Source: Pedobacter sp. ISL-64
GTDB lineage: Bacteria; Bacteroidota; Bacteroidia; Sphingobacteriales; Sphingobacteriaceae
NCBI RefSeq assembly: GCF_018613605.1
Contig: NZ_JAGGPU010000019.1
Location: 1-52,253 of the forward strand
Length of the DNA stretch: 52,253 nt
Direction of reading: 5' to 3'
Made by a program: the position numbers and the translations under genes
The notes under the pieces: generated by a model
The model's input: the letters and a program-made list of their open reading frames with translations, nothing else
Told to the model about the DNA's origin: nothing
Database searches by the model: none
Part shown: piece by piece, positions 16,052 to 24,214 of the stretch
Position numbering within the stretch: position 1 is the first letter of the stretch
How the letters are laid out: every line of letters starts with the position of its first letter

Positions 16052-17104
16052 TTACCATTGTAAAAGTATGCGCTGTGCCGAAAATCCAGGGCCAAAACTT
16101 AACATCAGTCCTTTTTCCCCAGGCATTGGCTTTTTATCCATAATCCGTTCTAAAACATAAAGAACTGTTGCGCTACTCATGTTTCCATAAAGCCTTAAAA
16201 CTTCTTTCGTTTCGTCTATATTTTTGCCAAGCCGGCCAAATAATTCTTCAACAATCTGGATAATCTTTTTTCCACCCGGATGAAAGATTAAATGGTTTAT
16301 ATTATTAATATCGAGGCCGTTTTTGGAAAGAAAAGGATGAATAATATCTGGAAAATGATTGGCAATGGTCTCTGGAACTGCTACATCCAGTACCATTTGT
16401 AGTCCGGTATTGGTAAGTTTAAATCCCATCATCTCTTCAGCATCATAAAAATGGTACATTTCTTCAGCCAAAATTTCTGGGCCACTATCTTCTTCATTCG
16501 AACTTAACAGTACACAGGCGGCACCATCGCCAAATATTGCTGCACTTACAATGTTGGCCATCGAAAAATCGTTTAATTGAAAGGTTGCCGTTGGTGATTC
16601 TACCGCAACAACTGCGGCCCGTTTACCAGGATTTGCTTTCAGGAAATTCTTTGCATAAATCATGCCTGATACACCAGCGGCGCAGCCCATTTCAGTAACC
16701 GGCAGCCGCACGATATCCTGACGCAGTTTAAGTAAGTTAATCAGAAAAGCATCTAAAGAAGGGATCATGATACCGGTGCAGCTCACCGTAATGATGTAGT
16801 CTAAATCTTGAGCTTGCCAGTTGGCTCTTTCTAGTGCGGTTTCCAAACATTTGGCACCCAGCTTTATCCCTTCTCTTACATAAATGTTGTTTCGCTCCTC
16901 AAAACTTAAATTACTAAAAACCGCTTCGGGCGACATGATCGAGTATCTTTTATCTACCGCGGCACTTTCAAAAATCTTTTTTACCTTTCGGATAAAGCGA
17001 TCATCCTGATCTTTTAGCCAAATATCTAAAAATGTTAAAATCTCATCGGTTGACCTCCAAAATTCGGGCAAGGCTTTACTTACTGCTTTTACGGTTACGC
17101 TCAT
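16052..17104 (-). CDS. Type III polyketide synthase (chalcone synthase-like)
   Basis: A 350-aa homodimeric enzyme type that extends an acyl starter with malonyl-CoA and cyclises it to resorcinol, pyrone or phloroglucinol products. The catalytic triad is visible: Cys at about 141 (EMGCAAGVSG), His at about 274 (LIFHPGGKK) and Asn at about 307 (YGNMSSATVLYVL). The methyltransferase gene overlaps it by 4 nt. With a flavoprotein and methyltransferase next to it, the set resembles actinobacterial phenolic-lipid operons of the srsABC type. The product is inferred, not known. Confidence 0.94.
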   Translation of the reverse strand: MSVTVKAVSKALPEFWRSTDEILTFLDIWLKDQDDRFIRKVKKIFESAAVDKRYSIMSPEAVFSNLSFEERNNIYVREGIKLGAKCLETALERANWQAQDLDYIITVSCTGIMIPSLDAFLINLLKLRQDIVRLPVTEMGCAAGVSGMIYAKNFLKANPGKRAAVVAVESPTATFQLNDFSMANIVSAAIFGDGAACVLLSSNEEDSGPEILAEEMYHFYDAEEMMGFKLTNTGLQMVLDVAVPETIANHFPDIIHPFLSKNGLDINNINHLIFHPGGKKIIQIVEELFGRLGKNIDETKEVLRLYGNMSSATVLYVLERIMDKKPMPGEKGLMLSFGPGFSAQRILLQW

Positions 17105-17814
17105 ATTGTTTTAATTATCCATTGGTAGCGGAAAGCCCATTTCCATTTTATTGAACTCGATTTTAGCTTTAATTGTTTGCTGTAATTAAGCAAATCTGCC
17201 CTTTTAAACCCACGTAAAATTGATACTAGGCCATCCTCTCTCGACATATCATTTAAACGGAACACATAACACAATGCTTTAAACAGGTAATACGCCACTG
17301 CACTTCTTTGTAGGTCGTTTATTACAATGCCCATTGTTGCCAACCTTTTAAAATTCTCAAGCAGATCAATAATTTCTTCATCTTTAAAATGATGTAGGGT
17401 TAAAGTACAAAGCATAATGTCGCAAGGTTCTGTTTTACTAAAATCATCAAAAATATCGCTACAGGAGTAGGTTATGTTGGGGTAGTTTTTAGATAAACTT
17501 TGTGCATGATTTATAGTGTACCTATTGGCATCTATCCCTTTTAAAATAAAGTGCAAACCTTGTTTATTTGCATAATCAGCTAAAGTGCGCAACATATCTC
17601 CATTTCCACAACCAATATCAGTAATACGAATAACCTTGTCCTTTGGTTTGCTGTTGATTAGGCTTTTAATCCCCTCGAGTGTAACTTTGTTACCACCAAG
17701 GAGTTGGTTGATGCTGGCTATTTTATCCAGTGCATCGCGTAATATCTCACCTTCCATGGCAAAGTCATCCATAATCTCCGGTGCTGTGCTTCTATATGTG
17801 GTATCTACTGGCAT
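17101..17814 (-). CDS. Class I SAM-dependent methyltransferase
   Basis: A 237-aa Rossmann-fold methyltransferase. Motif I is ITDIGCGNGDML (about 72-83), an acidic residue (KGIDAN) follows the second strand, and CTLTLHHF forms the later motif. It overlaps the type III polyketide synthase gene by 4 nt and starts 3 nt after the flavoprotein gene. The likely role is O- or C-methylation of the aromatic polyketide head group. Confidence 0.9.
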   Translation of the reverse strand: MPVDTTYRSTAPEIMDDFAMEGEILRDALDKIASINQLLGGNKVTLEGIKSLINSKPKDKVIRITDIGCGNGDMLRTLADYANKQGLHFILKGIDANRYTINHAQSLSKNYPNITYSCSDIFDDFSKTEPCDIMLCTLTLHHFKDEEIIDLLENFKRLATMGIVINDLQRSAVAYYLFKALCYVFRLNDMSREDGLVSILRGFKRADLLNYSKQLKLKSSSIKWKWAFRYQWIIKTI

Positions 17815-17817
17815 TTA

Positions 17818-18945
17818 TTATAAAATCTTGATCGGTTTACCATGTGTCTGTTTAATTATTTTATGGAGAAGAAAGGGCATTTTAGTCAACGCACTCATGG
17901 CCAAACTTTCGAATTTATTGTTCCTCAGCAAAGAAGATAATACGCTGCCCACTTTTAAGCGGCTTTTAAATTCTTTATTCCAGTGTAAAGTATAAGTTTT
18001 TTCCAATGCTGCACGCGAACCGATTTTTCCCTCCATTCTTTGATGCAAAAGTTCTGAAACAATTTTGGCACTGTGGATGGCCATGGCCATGCCATTGCCA
18101 CAAAGTGGATGAATTAATCCGGCAGTATCGCCAATCATTAAAATATGGTTATACACAGGTTCTTTAGTTTCGAAAGAAATCTGACTGATGGTTAATGGTG
18201 TATCGAATAAACAGGTAGCATTTTCGAAAATAGTTTTCAAATGTCTATTTTTATAGAGTGCGTTTTCCTGGAAGGCAAGCAGGTTTTTGTGTTTTTTGAA
18301 ACGCTCATAGTTAGCTAGGTAACAGATATTCAATCGGTCATTTTCAACCTTCGAAACGCCACAATAGCCACCTTCAAAATTATGAAGGCTTACCAGATTA
18401 TTGGGGAAATCGGCTTTGTAATGTGCTTTAACTGCCAGATAGGGCGATTGTTTATTGATGAAATTCCGGTTTAGCTTAACATCAATTGCTGATCTTTTTC
18501 CATAAGCGCCAATAACGTAAGCTGCAACAAAAGAGTGGTTTGTAGTTGTTACCGTAAATTGATTGTTGGCAAAGTTAATCTGTACTACACGATCATGAAT
18601 TACGTTTATTTTTCTCCTGATCAGTTCGGTATAGAGATAATGATCGATGGTGTATCTGCTTAAACCAAAGCCGCCAAGGAGTAATTTAGTTTTTATGCTT
18701 TTGCCAGAAAGGGAAGTGAAAAGCAATTCGCTTATTAATGTGGGTGCCAGATTTTCAATATCCAAACCGAGCCATTCAAAATAGGGGAGCACCTCATTCG
18801 AAATATATTCGCCGCAAACTTTATGGTGGGGATAGGTATCTTTTTCGATCAACGTAACATTTAAACCCGCCTTATTCAGGTGAAGTGCAGCTGTTAAACC
18901 TGCCAATCCACCACCAATAATTAAAATTTCTGTTTCGGCCTGCAT
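17818..18945 (-). CDS. FAD-dependent oxidoreductase (geranylgeranyl reductase/aromatic hydroxylase family)
   Basis: A 375-aa flavoprotein. The FAD dinucleotide motif is IIGGGLAGLTAALHL near the N-terminus, the family motif KVCGEY is near 42-47, and the second FAD motif GDTAGLIHPLCGNGMA is near 270. It is the first gene of the operon. In comparable type III polyketide operons such a flavoprotein hydroxylates the alkylresorcinol ring, leading to a quinone. A reductase role on an isoprenoid is the alternative from family membership alone. Confidence 0.9.
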   Translation of the reverse strand: MQAETEILIIGGGLAGLTAALHLNKAGLNVTLIEKDTYPHHKVCGEYISNEVLPYFEWLGLDIENLAPTLISELLFTSLSGKSIKTKLLLGGFGLSRYTIDHYLYTELIRRKINVIHDRVVQINFANNQFTVTTTNHSFVAAYVIGAYGKRSAIDVKLNRNFINKQSPYLAVKAHYKADFPNNLVSLHNFEGGYCGVSKVENDRLNICYLANYERFKKHKNLLAFQENALYKNRHLKTIFENATCLFDTPLTISQISFETKEPVYNHILMIGDTAGLIHPLCGNGMAMAIHSAKIVSELLHQRMEGKIGSRAALEKTYTLHWNKEFKSRLKVGSVLSSLLRNNKFESLAMSALTKMPFLLHKIIKQTHGKPIKIL

Positions 18946-19012
18946 ATGATAAGATGGAATCCCAATATAACATTTAAAACTCGGGTTTGTTCCATTTAAG
19001 CTTCTTTAACCA

Positions 19013-19110
19013 CAGAGATCATGGAGAAAAAACACAGAGGGCAGCGAGGTGGGTGTGCAATGTGTTGTCGGAGCAAGGTGCTGTCAGATGTTACCATCAG
19101 ACAGTTTCAT
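19013..19110. repeat. Interspersed CCACAGAG and TCAGATG repeat fragments
   Basis: CCACAGAGATCATGGAG runs into a second ACACAGAGG (to about 19040). A near-palindrome around GTCAGATGTTACCATCAGAC follows at about 19083-19103. Versions of both occur elsewhere in the window (30191-30260 and 32730-32813). These are short intergenic repeats of unknown function. Confidence 0.6.
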
Positions 19111-19119
19111 TTTTTCGTT

Positions 19120-19391
19120 TGCGCTCGTTTCCAAACGAGTGCACAAATAGCTTTACGATTTTATCGTTTGTGACGGTTGATTGTCTTTTCTGGGAGGTTC
19201 AAAAACCTTTAATAGTAGCAGTGTCAGTTTTGAATAAACGGGATTGCAGCGGCATCTCCCGATTCTTCATCGGGAATATAGCGGAAAGCCCGACTAACAT
19301 TAATTATGTTTACAGACGCTGCTTTCCAAATAATCTTTATAATTATTATCTCTTTTGCGCTTGTCATTAAACGAGCGTTAGCTAATCTGCT
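19120..19391 (+). repeat. Structured non-coding element, copy A
   Basis: About 270 nt with no credible gene, clearly related to 21900-22262. Its parts in order are a hairpin CTCGTTTccAAACGAG (19124-19139), ACGATTTTATCG, CAAAAACCTTTAATAG and the block AAACGGGATTGCAGCG. Then come a hairpin TCCCGAT-tcttc-ATCGGGA (19257-19275), AGCGGAAAGCCCGACTAACA and CTGCTTTCC. Both hairpins differ in sequence from copy B but keep their pairing, which points to a conserved RNA or DNA structure. Confidence 0.75.
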
Positions 19392-20531
19392 TTATCTATC
19401 GCTTCTTTCTTCCATATTTAAATCGGTATCAAAAGGACTTTTTGTAAAGGGATAAATGGATTGTTTGACAAAACCTTTCGGATACGAAGCTTCGTGTACA
19501 CCTGTTCCTGCCGGCCATTCTTTGCCAGGTAAATAATAGGTGCCAAACATCATATCGATAAAGGGAAATATTGAGGCGAAGTTATGTCCATAATATTTAG
19601 GGTCTTCGCAATGGTGCCAATGGTGATATTGGGGTGTTGTAAAAATGTATTTTAACGGACCAAAATTAATCCTGGTGTTGGCATGGATGAGTACCGCATG
19701 TATCGCAATAAATATAATGTACACATTGAAAACGGTAGATGAAAAGCCCAAAACATAAAGCGGGATAAAAGTCATTGCTCTGGTGAAAAAGATGTCAATA
19801 AAATGGGTACGGCTTCCCGCCAGCCAATCCATATTTTGTGTTGAATGGTGTATGGAATGGAAACGCCATAACGATACCCGGGTATGGAAAAAACGATGTG
19901 CCCAGTATTGAAACAAATCGGTACTGAAAAAAGCCAAAAACAAGGCCACTATAAATGGGAGACCCTGTACCCAGGTGTGCAGTTTATCTAAACCTATCCA
20001 GCCGAAAAACAATACGGCAGGTTTTTGGGTTACAATACCGAAAAACTGGATGAAAAGGTGGCTGATTACAAAATAGGTTAAATCGGTACGCCATTCTTCG
20101 TGGAATTTGGTTTGCTCATTGTTTTTGGGGAAGAATAATTCTAATGGAACAAAAATGGCAACCATTAATAGGAGATCTAAAATCATCCAATCAAGGCCAA
20201 AATGCCAGCCCGATTTGGCTACATCTCTACCTTCTACACTCAAAGCACCCAATATTACAGCTAAAGCACCGAGTGCAAAGCCTGGCCAGGCCCATTTTAG
20301 TTTTTTACTGAGGATTAAACTTAACAGTGAAAAGAAGAATGCTGCAATAACGCCTCCAAGCATTAGGGCTTCCATACTGTTTTTTGTGTATATTTCACGG
20401 AATTCAGGTGTGGTTAACTTCTCTGGATAATGAAAACAGAGAATGCCAAATAAGGCCAATACGGCTAAAAAAATAGAAATATATCCACTAATCTGGCCTT
20501 GGCCCACTACTAATCTTTTGTTCGGAGACAT
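19392..20531 (-). CDS. Sterol desaturase/fatty-acid hydroxylase family membrane protein
   Basis: A 379-aa integral membrane di-iron enzyme. At least six hydrophobic segments are visible. The iron-binding His clusters HRFFH, HSIHHS and HHWHH are in the C-terminal half, within the expected spacing. It hydroxylates or desaturates a lipid substrate in the membrane. It lies upstream of the polyketide operon on the same strand but is separated by 446 nt of repeat, so co-transcription is doubtful. A role in modifying the same lipid is possible. Confidence 0.88.
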   Translation of the reverse strand: MSPNKRLVVGQGQISGYISIFLAVLALFGILCFHYPEKLTTPEFREIYTKNSMEALMLGGVIAAFFFSLLSLILSKKLKWAWPGFALGALAVILGALSVEGRDVAKSGWHFGLDWMILDLLLMVAIFVPLELFFPKNNEQTKFHEEWRTDLTYFVISHLFIQFFGIVTQKPAVLFFGWIGLDKLHTWVQGLPFIVALFLAFFSTDLFQYWAHRFFHTRVSLWRFHSIHHSTQNMDWLAGSRTHFIDIFFTRAMTFIPLYVLGFSSTVFNVYIIFIAIHAVLIHANTRINFGPLKYIFTTPQYHHWHHCEDPKYYGHNFASIFPFIDMMFGTYYLPGKEWPAGTGVHEASYPKGFVKQSIYPFTKSPFDTDLNMEERSDR

Positions 20532-20741
20532 TAAAATATGTTTTGGTAGATAACAATGATAATAAAAAAAGATAAAATATGGTCGAATAACTTTTGTTAG
20601 TTCATTGTTTAATACTTAACCGACCCCAAACGCCCTGCGCCGAATACCCAACTTAATCCAGTATATTTATGTTATTTAAAGAGAATAATTATTTTACACC
20701 TAAATAACCAAATATTAGCTAAATAAAGCCTCAACCTACCT

Positions 20742-21899
20742 ATGTCATATCACTCAAAAATCATATTCTCAATCGTAATAGGCTGCTTTTTCATCTCCTC
20801 GCGCGCCTTGGCGCAACAGCTTATTAAAGGACAAGTGGTTAACGAAGCCAATAAAGGTATCGCATCCGTATCGATTTATAATAAGCAGAAATTAATTGCC
20901 CTGAGTGATCCTGAAGGAAACTTCAGCTTTAAAATAGATTCCTTAAATAAAGGTCAATCGCTTTCTTTCAGTTCGGTGGGTTACGAAGGCAATTCAGTTA
21001 AAGTTGATGAGCGCAGCAGTACAAGTGACCTCATGGTTAAGCTAAAAGACAAATACACTAAATTAGACGATGTGCATATTTATGCTGCCAATTTTGCCTC
21101 TGCCTTAATTAAAAATGCGGTCGCGCACCTTGCCGATACCGGTGTGGTGAGCGAAAAATTGTTGTGTAGGCAGTATATGGTAAAGGATGGCAAATATTAC
21201 AGTTATGCCGAGGGATTATTTAACCTTCATACCGATGAATATAAAAACGATATCAGGTTACAGCTAGAGGGACTAAGAAGGCTTAAGGAGCTCAAAAAAA
21301 CAGGAGGGGTGAAGATTAATTACGCTGTTGATTTAAGAATTGAGCTTAAATCTTATTTTGTAAGTAATCTTAACGATAATATGCTCAGCGAGGATAATGA
21401 TTACGAAATTGAAGGACAGGTTGAATATGAAGGGACAAAATGTTACAAGATCTCTTTCACAAGAGAGAGAAATGCATTGTACAAACGCAAGAATGGCTGG
21501 GTTTATATCACGGTAGATAAACACCTGATTAAAGGAATGGAAAGTAATATCGCTACGATAAATAAAAGCATGATCTGGATAAACAGGCAAAACTATACCA
21601 TCGATAATGGTTTGTCGAAGTTATCTTCTACGTATTTAAAGTGTAATGTAGTGGCCGGTTTATTTTCGGAAGGTGAGCCGTCGGCAGAAATGGAGCTGCT
21701 TTTTCTGGAAAATATCGATCCTGAACAAAAAAACAGCGATAATTACTCTACCTTAAAACTTAGACAAGATTTTTATCAGTACCCTAAAAAAAATAATATT
21801 GAGCTTTGGACAGTACTCTATCAGAAACATAATTTAACAATTCCCCAGGTAATTGCAGAAACCTATAAATCGGATAAAGATATTTTGGAACAATTTTAA
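20742..21899 (+). CDS. Secreted protein with carboxypeptidase-regulatory-like domain
   Basis: A 385-aa exported protein. A signal peptide ends near RALA-QQ (about 25), then a carboxypeptidase D regulatory-like domain follows (about 27-105, KGQVVNEANKGIASVSIYN and DPEGNFSF). A larger unassigned C-terminal region has the RQYMV and AEGLFNL motifs shared with the protein at 12485-13576. No catalytic motif is visible. It is probably an envelope-associated protein of unknown function, transcribed alone. Confidence 0.75.
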   Translation: MSYHSKIIFSIVIGCFFISSRALAQQLIKGQVVNEANKGIASVSIYNKQKLIALSDPEGNFSFKIDSLNKGQSLSFSSVGYEGNSVKVDERSSTSDLMVKLKDKYTKLDDVHIYAANFASALIKNAVAHLADTGVVSEKLLCRQYMVKDGKYYSYAEGLFNLHTDEYKNDIRLQLEGLRRLKELKKTGGVKINYAVDLRIELKSYFVSNLNDNMLSEDNDYEIEGQVEYEGTKCYKISFTRERNALYKRKNGWVYITVDKHLIKGMESNIATINKSMIWINRQNYTIDNGLSKLSSTYLKCNVVAGLFSEGEPSAEMELLFLENIDPEQKNSDNYSTLKLRQDFYQYPKKNNIELWTVLYQKHNLTIPQVIAETYKSDKDILEQF

Positions 21900-22262
21900 A
21901 TACGCTTGCACGCGTTTCCAAACGCGTGCAGAAATAACTACGATTTCATCGTTTATAAACGATAAATAGTTTATACAACTAATTGTTTTTTAAAGAAAGC
22001 TCAAAAAACTTTAATAGCAGTATTGCTGGTTTTGATTAAACGGGATTGCAGCGATACACTTTTGTTTTTCTTCAAAACAAAAGGTTTAGCGGAAAGCCCG
22101 ACTAACATTAATTCTGCCTGCTGGCACTGCTTTTCTAATAATCTTAATCGATTTTTCTCTTGGTTTTGCTCGTTCCCAAAAGAGTGCAGAAGTAGCTATA
22201 CGATTTCATCGTTTATAAACGATAAATTATTTAACACTCACTAGAAACGAGCGTTAGCCGAA
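21900..22262 (+). repeat. Structured non-coding element, copy B
   Basis: About 360 nt between two genes, related to 19120-19391. The first hairpin is GCACGCGTTT/AAACGCGTGC (21908-21929). The central one is CTTTTGTTTT-tcttc-AAAACAAAAG (22059-22083), with the same 5-nt loop as copy A but a different stem. It is flanked by AAACGGGATTGCAGCG and AGCGGAAAGCCCGACTAACA. The ACGATTTCATCG unit occurs twice (21939 and 22199), so this copy carries a duplicated end. No protein is credible here. Confidence 0.75.
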
Positions 22263-22364
22263 ATTCTTACAAACCATTTCGTCAGACCAATGGTTGCTTT
22301 ACTGTGCATTGGATTAAAGCCATGCCTTTCTTTTTTAAATAATCAGTATTTTTGAAACCACGAT

Positions 22365-23426
22365 ATGCTACTGAACTATTTACGCCTTTTACTGCTTCCT
22401 TTTTCGATCATTTATGGAATGGCTATTCTTCTTCGTAAAAAACTTTATGATTGGGGATTGATGCGATCTGTAAAGTTCGATTTGCCGGTAATCTGTGTAG
22501 GCAATTTAGCCGTTGGCGGATCGGGCAAAACACCAACAACAGAATATTTAGTGAAGTTGCTGGCCGGCTTTAAAATAGCCATACTCAGTAGGGGATATGG
22601 CCGGAAAACGAAAGGTTTTATTGTTGCCGATGGCGCTGCGACGGCCGAAACGATAGGAGATGAGCCATTACAGTACCATCAAAAATTTACAGGTATTACC
22701 GTTGCTGTTTGCGAAGACCGTGTAAATGGGATTAAGCAATTAAAAGAGAATCATGATTTAGTTATCCTTGATGATGCCTTTCAGCACCGCGCGGTAAGGG
22801 CAGGTTTTAATATTGTGCTTTTCGAGTTTAGAAAGTTGGGTACCTTACAGTTTTTGTTGCCGGCGGGAAATTTAAGAGATGTTTTCTCCTCGCGTAAAAG
22901 GGCCGATATATTATTGGTCACAAAATCGCCGGTTCCTTTGTTACATGTTGCCCAGCAGGCCGCTATAAATGAACTGCAGCCAAATGCCAATCAACCAGTA
23001 TTACATTCTTATCTCAAGTATGGCGATCTTATTCATTTATACCGTAACGAAAGTCGCACGCTCGAGTCGATTAGAGATTTCGAAATTTTCCTGCTCACCG
23101 GAATTGCAAATCCCGCTCCGTTAATAGAAGAGCTTGAAAAATATACTAAAACCATTAAACACGAAGAATTTCGGGATCATTATGCTTTTAAAAATGATGA
23201 TATTAAAAAGTTTAAATCGGTTTTTTTGGCAGGGACTAAAAAAGATAAAATCATTATCACAACAGAAAAGGATAGCAAGCGTTTAAGAGCTACCGGATTT
23301 GAAGATTTACTGGTAGATTTACCTATATATTATTTACCCATAGAGGTTGAATTATTTGAAGAAGATAAGATTACCTTTGACGAACTCATTTTAAACTATG
23401 TTAAGAGCAATAGAAGAAACCGTTGA
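22365..23426 (+). CDS. lpxK: Tetraacyldisaccharide 4'-kinase
   Basis: A 353-aa inner-membrane-associated kinase that phosphorylates the 4' position of the lipid A disaccharide. It has an N-terminal hydrophobic anchor, the P-loop variant GNLAVGGSGKTPTTEYL (about 46-62) and the LpxK segments ILSRGYGRK and VILDDAFQHR. Length is normal for the family. A -7-like TATTTTTG lies at 22347-22354. The purine nucleoside phosphorylase gene starts within its last 29 nt. Confidence 0.95.
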   Translation: MLLNYLRLLLLPFSIIYGMAILLRKKLYDWGLMRSVKFDLPVICVGNLAVGGSGKTPTTEYLVKLLAGFKIAILSRGYGRKTKGFIVADGAATAETIGDEPLQYHQKFTGITVAVCEDRVNGIKQLKENHDLVILDDAFQHRAVRAGFNIVLFEFRKLGTLQFLLPAGNLRDVFSSRKRADILLVTKSPVPLLHVAQQAAINELQPNANQPVLHSYLKYGDLIHLYRNESRTLESIRDFEIFLLTGIANPAPLIEELEKYTKTIKHEEFRDHYAFKNDDIKKFKSVFLAGTKKDKIIITTEKDSKRLRATGFEDLLVDLPIYYLPIEVELFEEDKITFDELILNYVKSNRRNR

Positions 23427-24213
23427 ATATATAAAACGTAAAACAGAGAACTTTAAGCCAGAAATAGGGATTATTTTAGGTACTGGCTTGGGTGGCTTGG
23501 TAAAAGAAATCGAAGTTGAGCATCAATTGATGTATTCTAATATTCCAAATTTTCCAATTTCTACTTTAGAATTTCATAGCGGGAAACTGATTTTTGGAAC
23601 ATTGAACGGAAAGAAAATTATTGCGATGCAAGGGCGCCTACATTATTATGAAGGTTACAGCATGCAACAGATCACTTTCCCGGTTAGGGTAATGAAAGGT
23701 TTGGGTATAGAAAACTTAATTGTATCTAATGCTGCGGGCTCGTTAAATCCTGAGTTTAAAAAGGGCGATTTAATGATTATAGACGATCATATTAATCTGC
23801 AGCCAGATAACCCATTGCGTGGCTTAATCGAAAGTGAATTAGGGCCCCGTTTCCCGGATATGAGCCAGCCCTATAAACGCGATATCATAGTTAAAGCGCT
23901 GGAAATAGCTAAAGATGTAGATATTAACTGTCATAAAGGGGTATATGTTGCCGTTTCCGGACCGAATTTAGAAACCAAAGCTGAGTATAAATATCTGCGT
24001 TTAATTGGCGCTGATGCCGTTGGTATGAGTACCGTGCCTGAGGTTATTGTGGCCAATCACGCTGGTTTACCTGTTTTTGCCATCTCCGTGTTAACGGATG
24101 AGGGTTTTCCGGAAGATCTGCAACCTTTTAATTTAGAAGAAATTTTAGCAGCAGCCGCCAAAGCCGAGCCTAAAATGACGGAGATTTTAACCCGCTTAAT
24201 TTCTGAACTATAA
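23398..24213 (+). CDS. Purine-nucleoside phosphorylase
   Basis: A 271-aa trimeric-type phosphorylase that splits purine nucleosides with phosphate in salvage. Phosphate- and base-site motifs are visible: ILGTGLGGL (near 22-30), QGRLHYYEGYS (near 80), SNAAGSLN (near 116), SGPNLET and GMSTVPE. The start inside lpxK is kept because the family N-terminus is present from that ATG. It shares the transcript with lpxK and the next porin gene. Confidence 0.95.
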   Translation: MLRAIEETVEYIKRKTENFKPEIGIILGTGLGGLVKEIEVEHQLMYSNIPNFPISTLEFHSGKLIFGTLNGKKIIAMQGRLHYYEGYSMQQITFPVRVMKGLGIENLIVSNAAGSLNPEFKKGDLMIIDDHINLQPDNPLRGLIESELGPRFPDMSQPYKRDIIVKALEIAKDVDINCHKGVYVAVSGPNLETKAEYKYLRLIGADAVGMSTVPEVIVANHAGLPVFAISVLTDEGFPEDLQPFNLEEILAAAAKAEPKMTEILTRLISEL

Positions 24214-24214
24214 G

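Noticed and set aside
19120..22262. Insertion sequence or transposon
   Set aside because: No transposase frame, no clear terminal inverted repeats and no target duplications are visible around either element copy.
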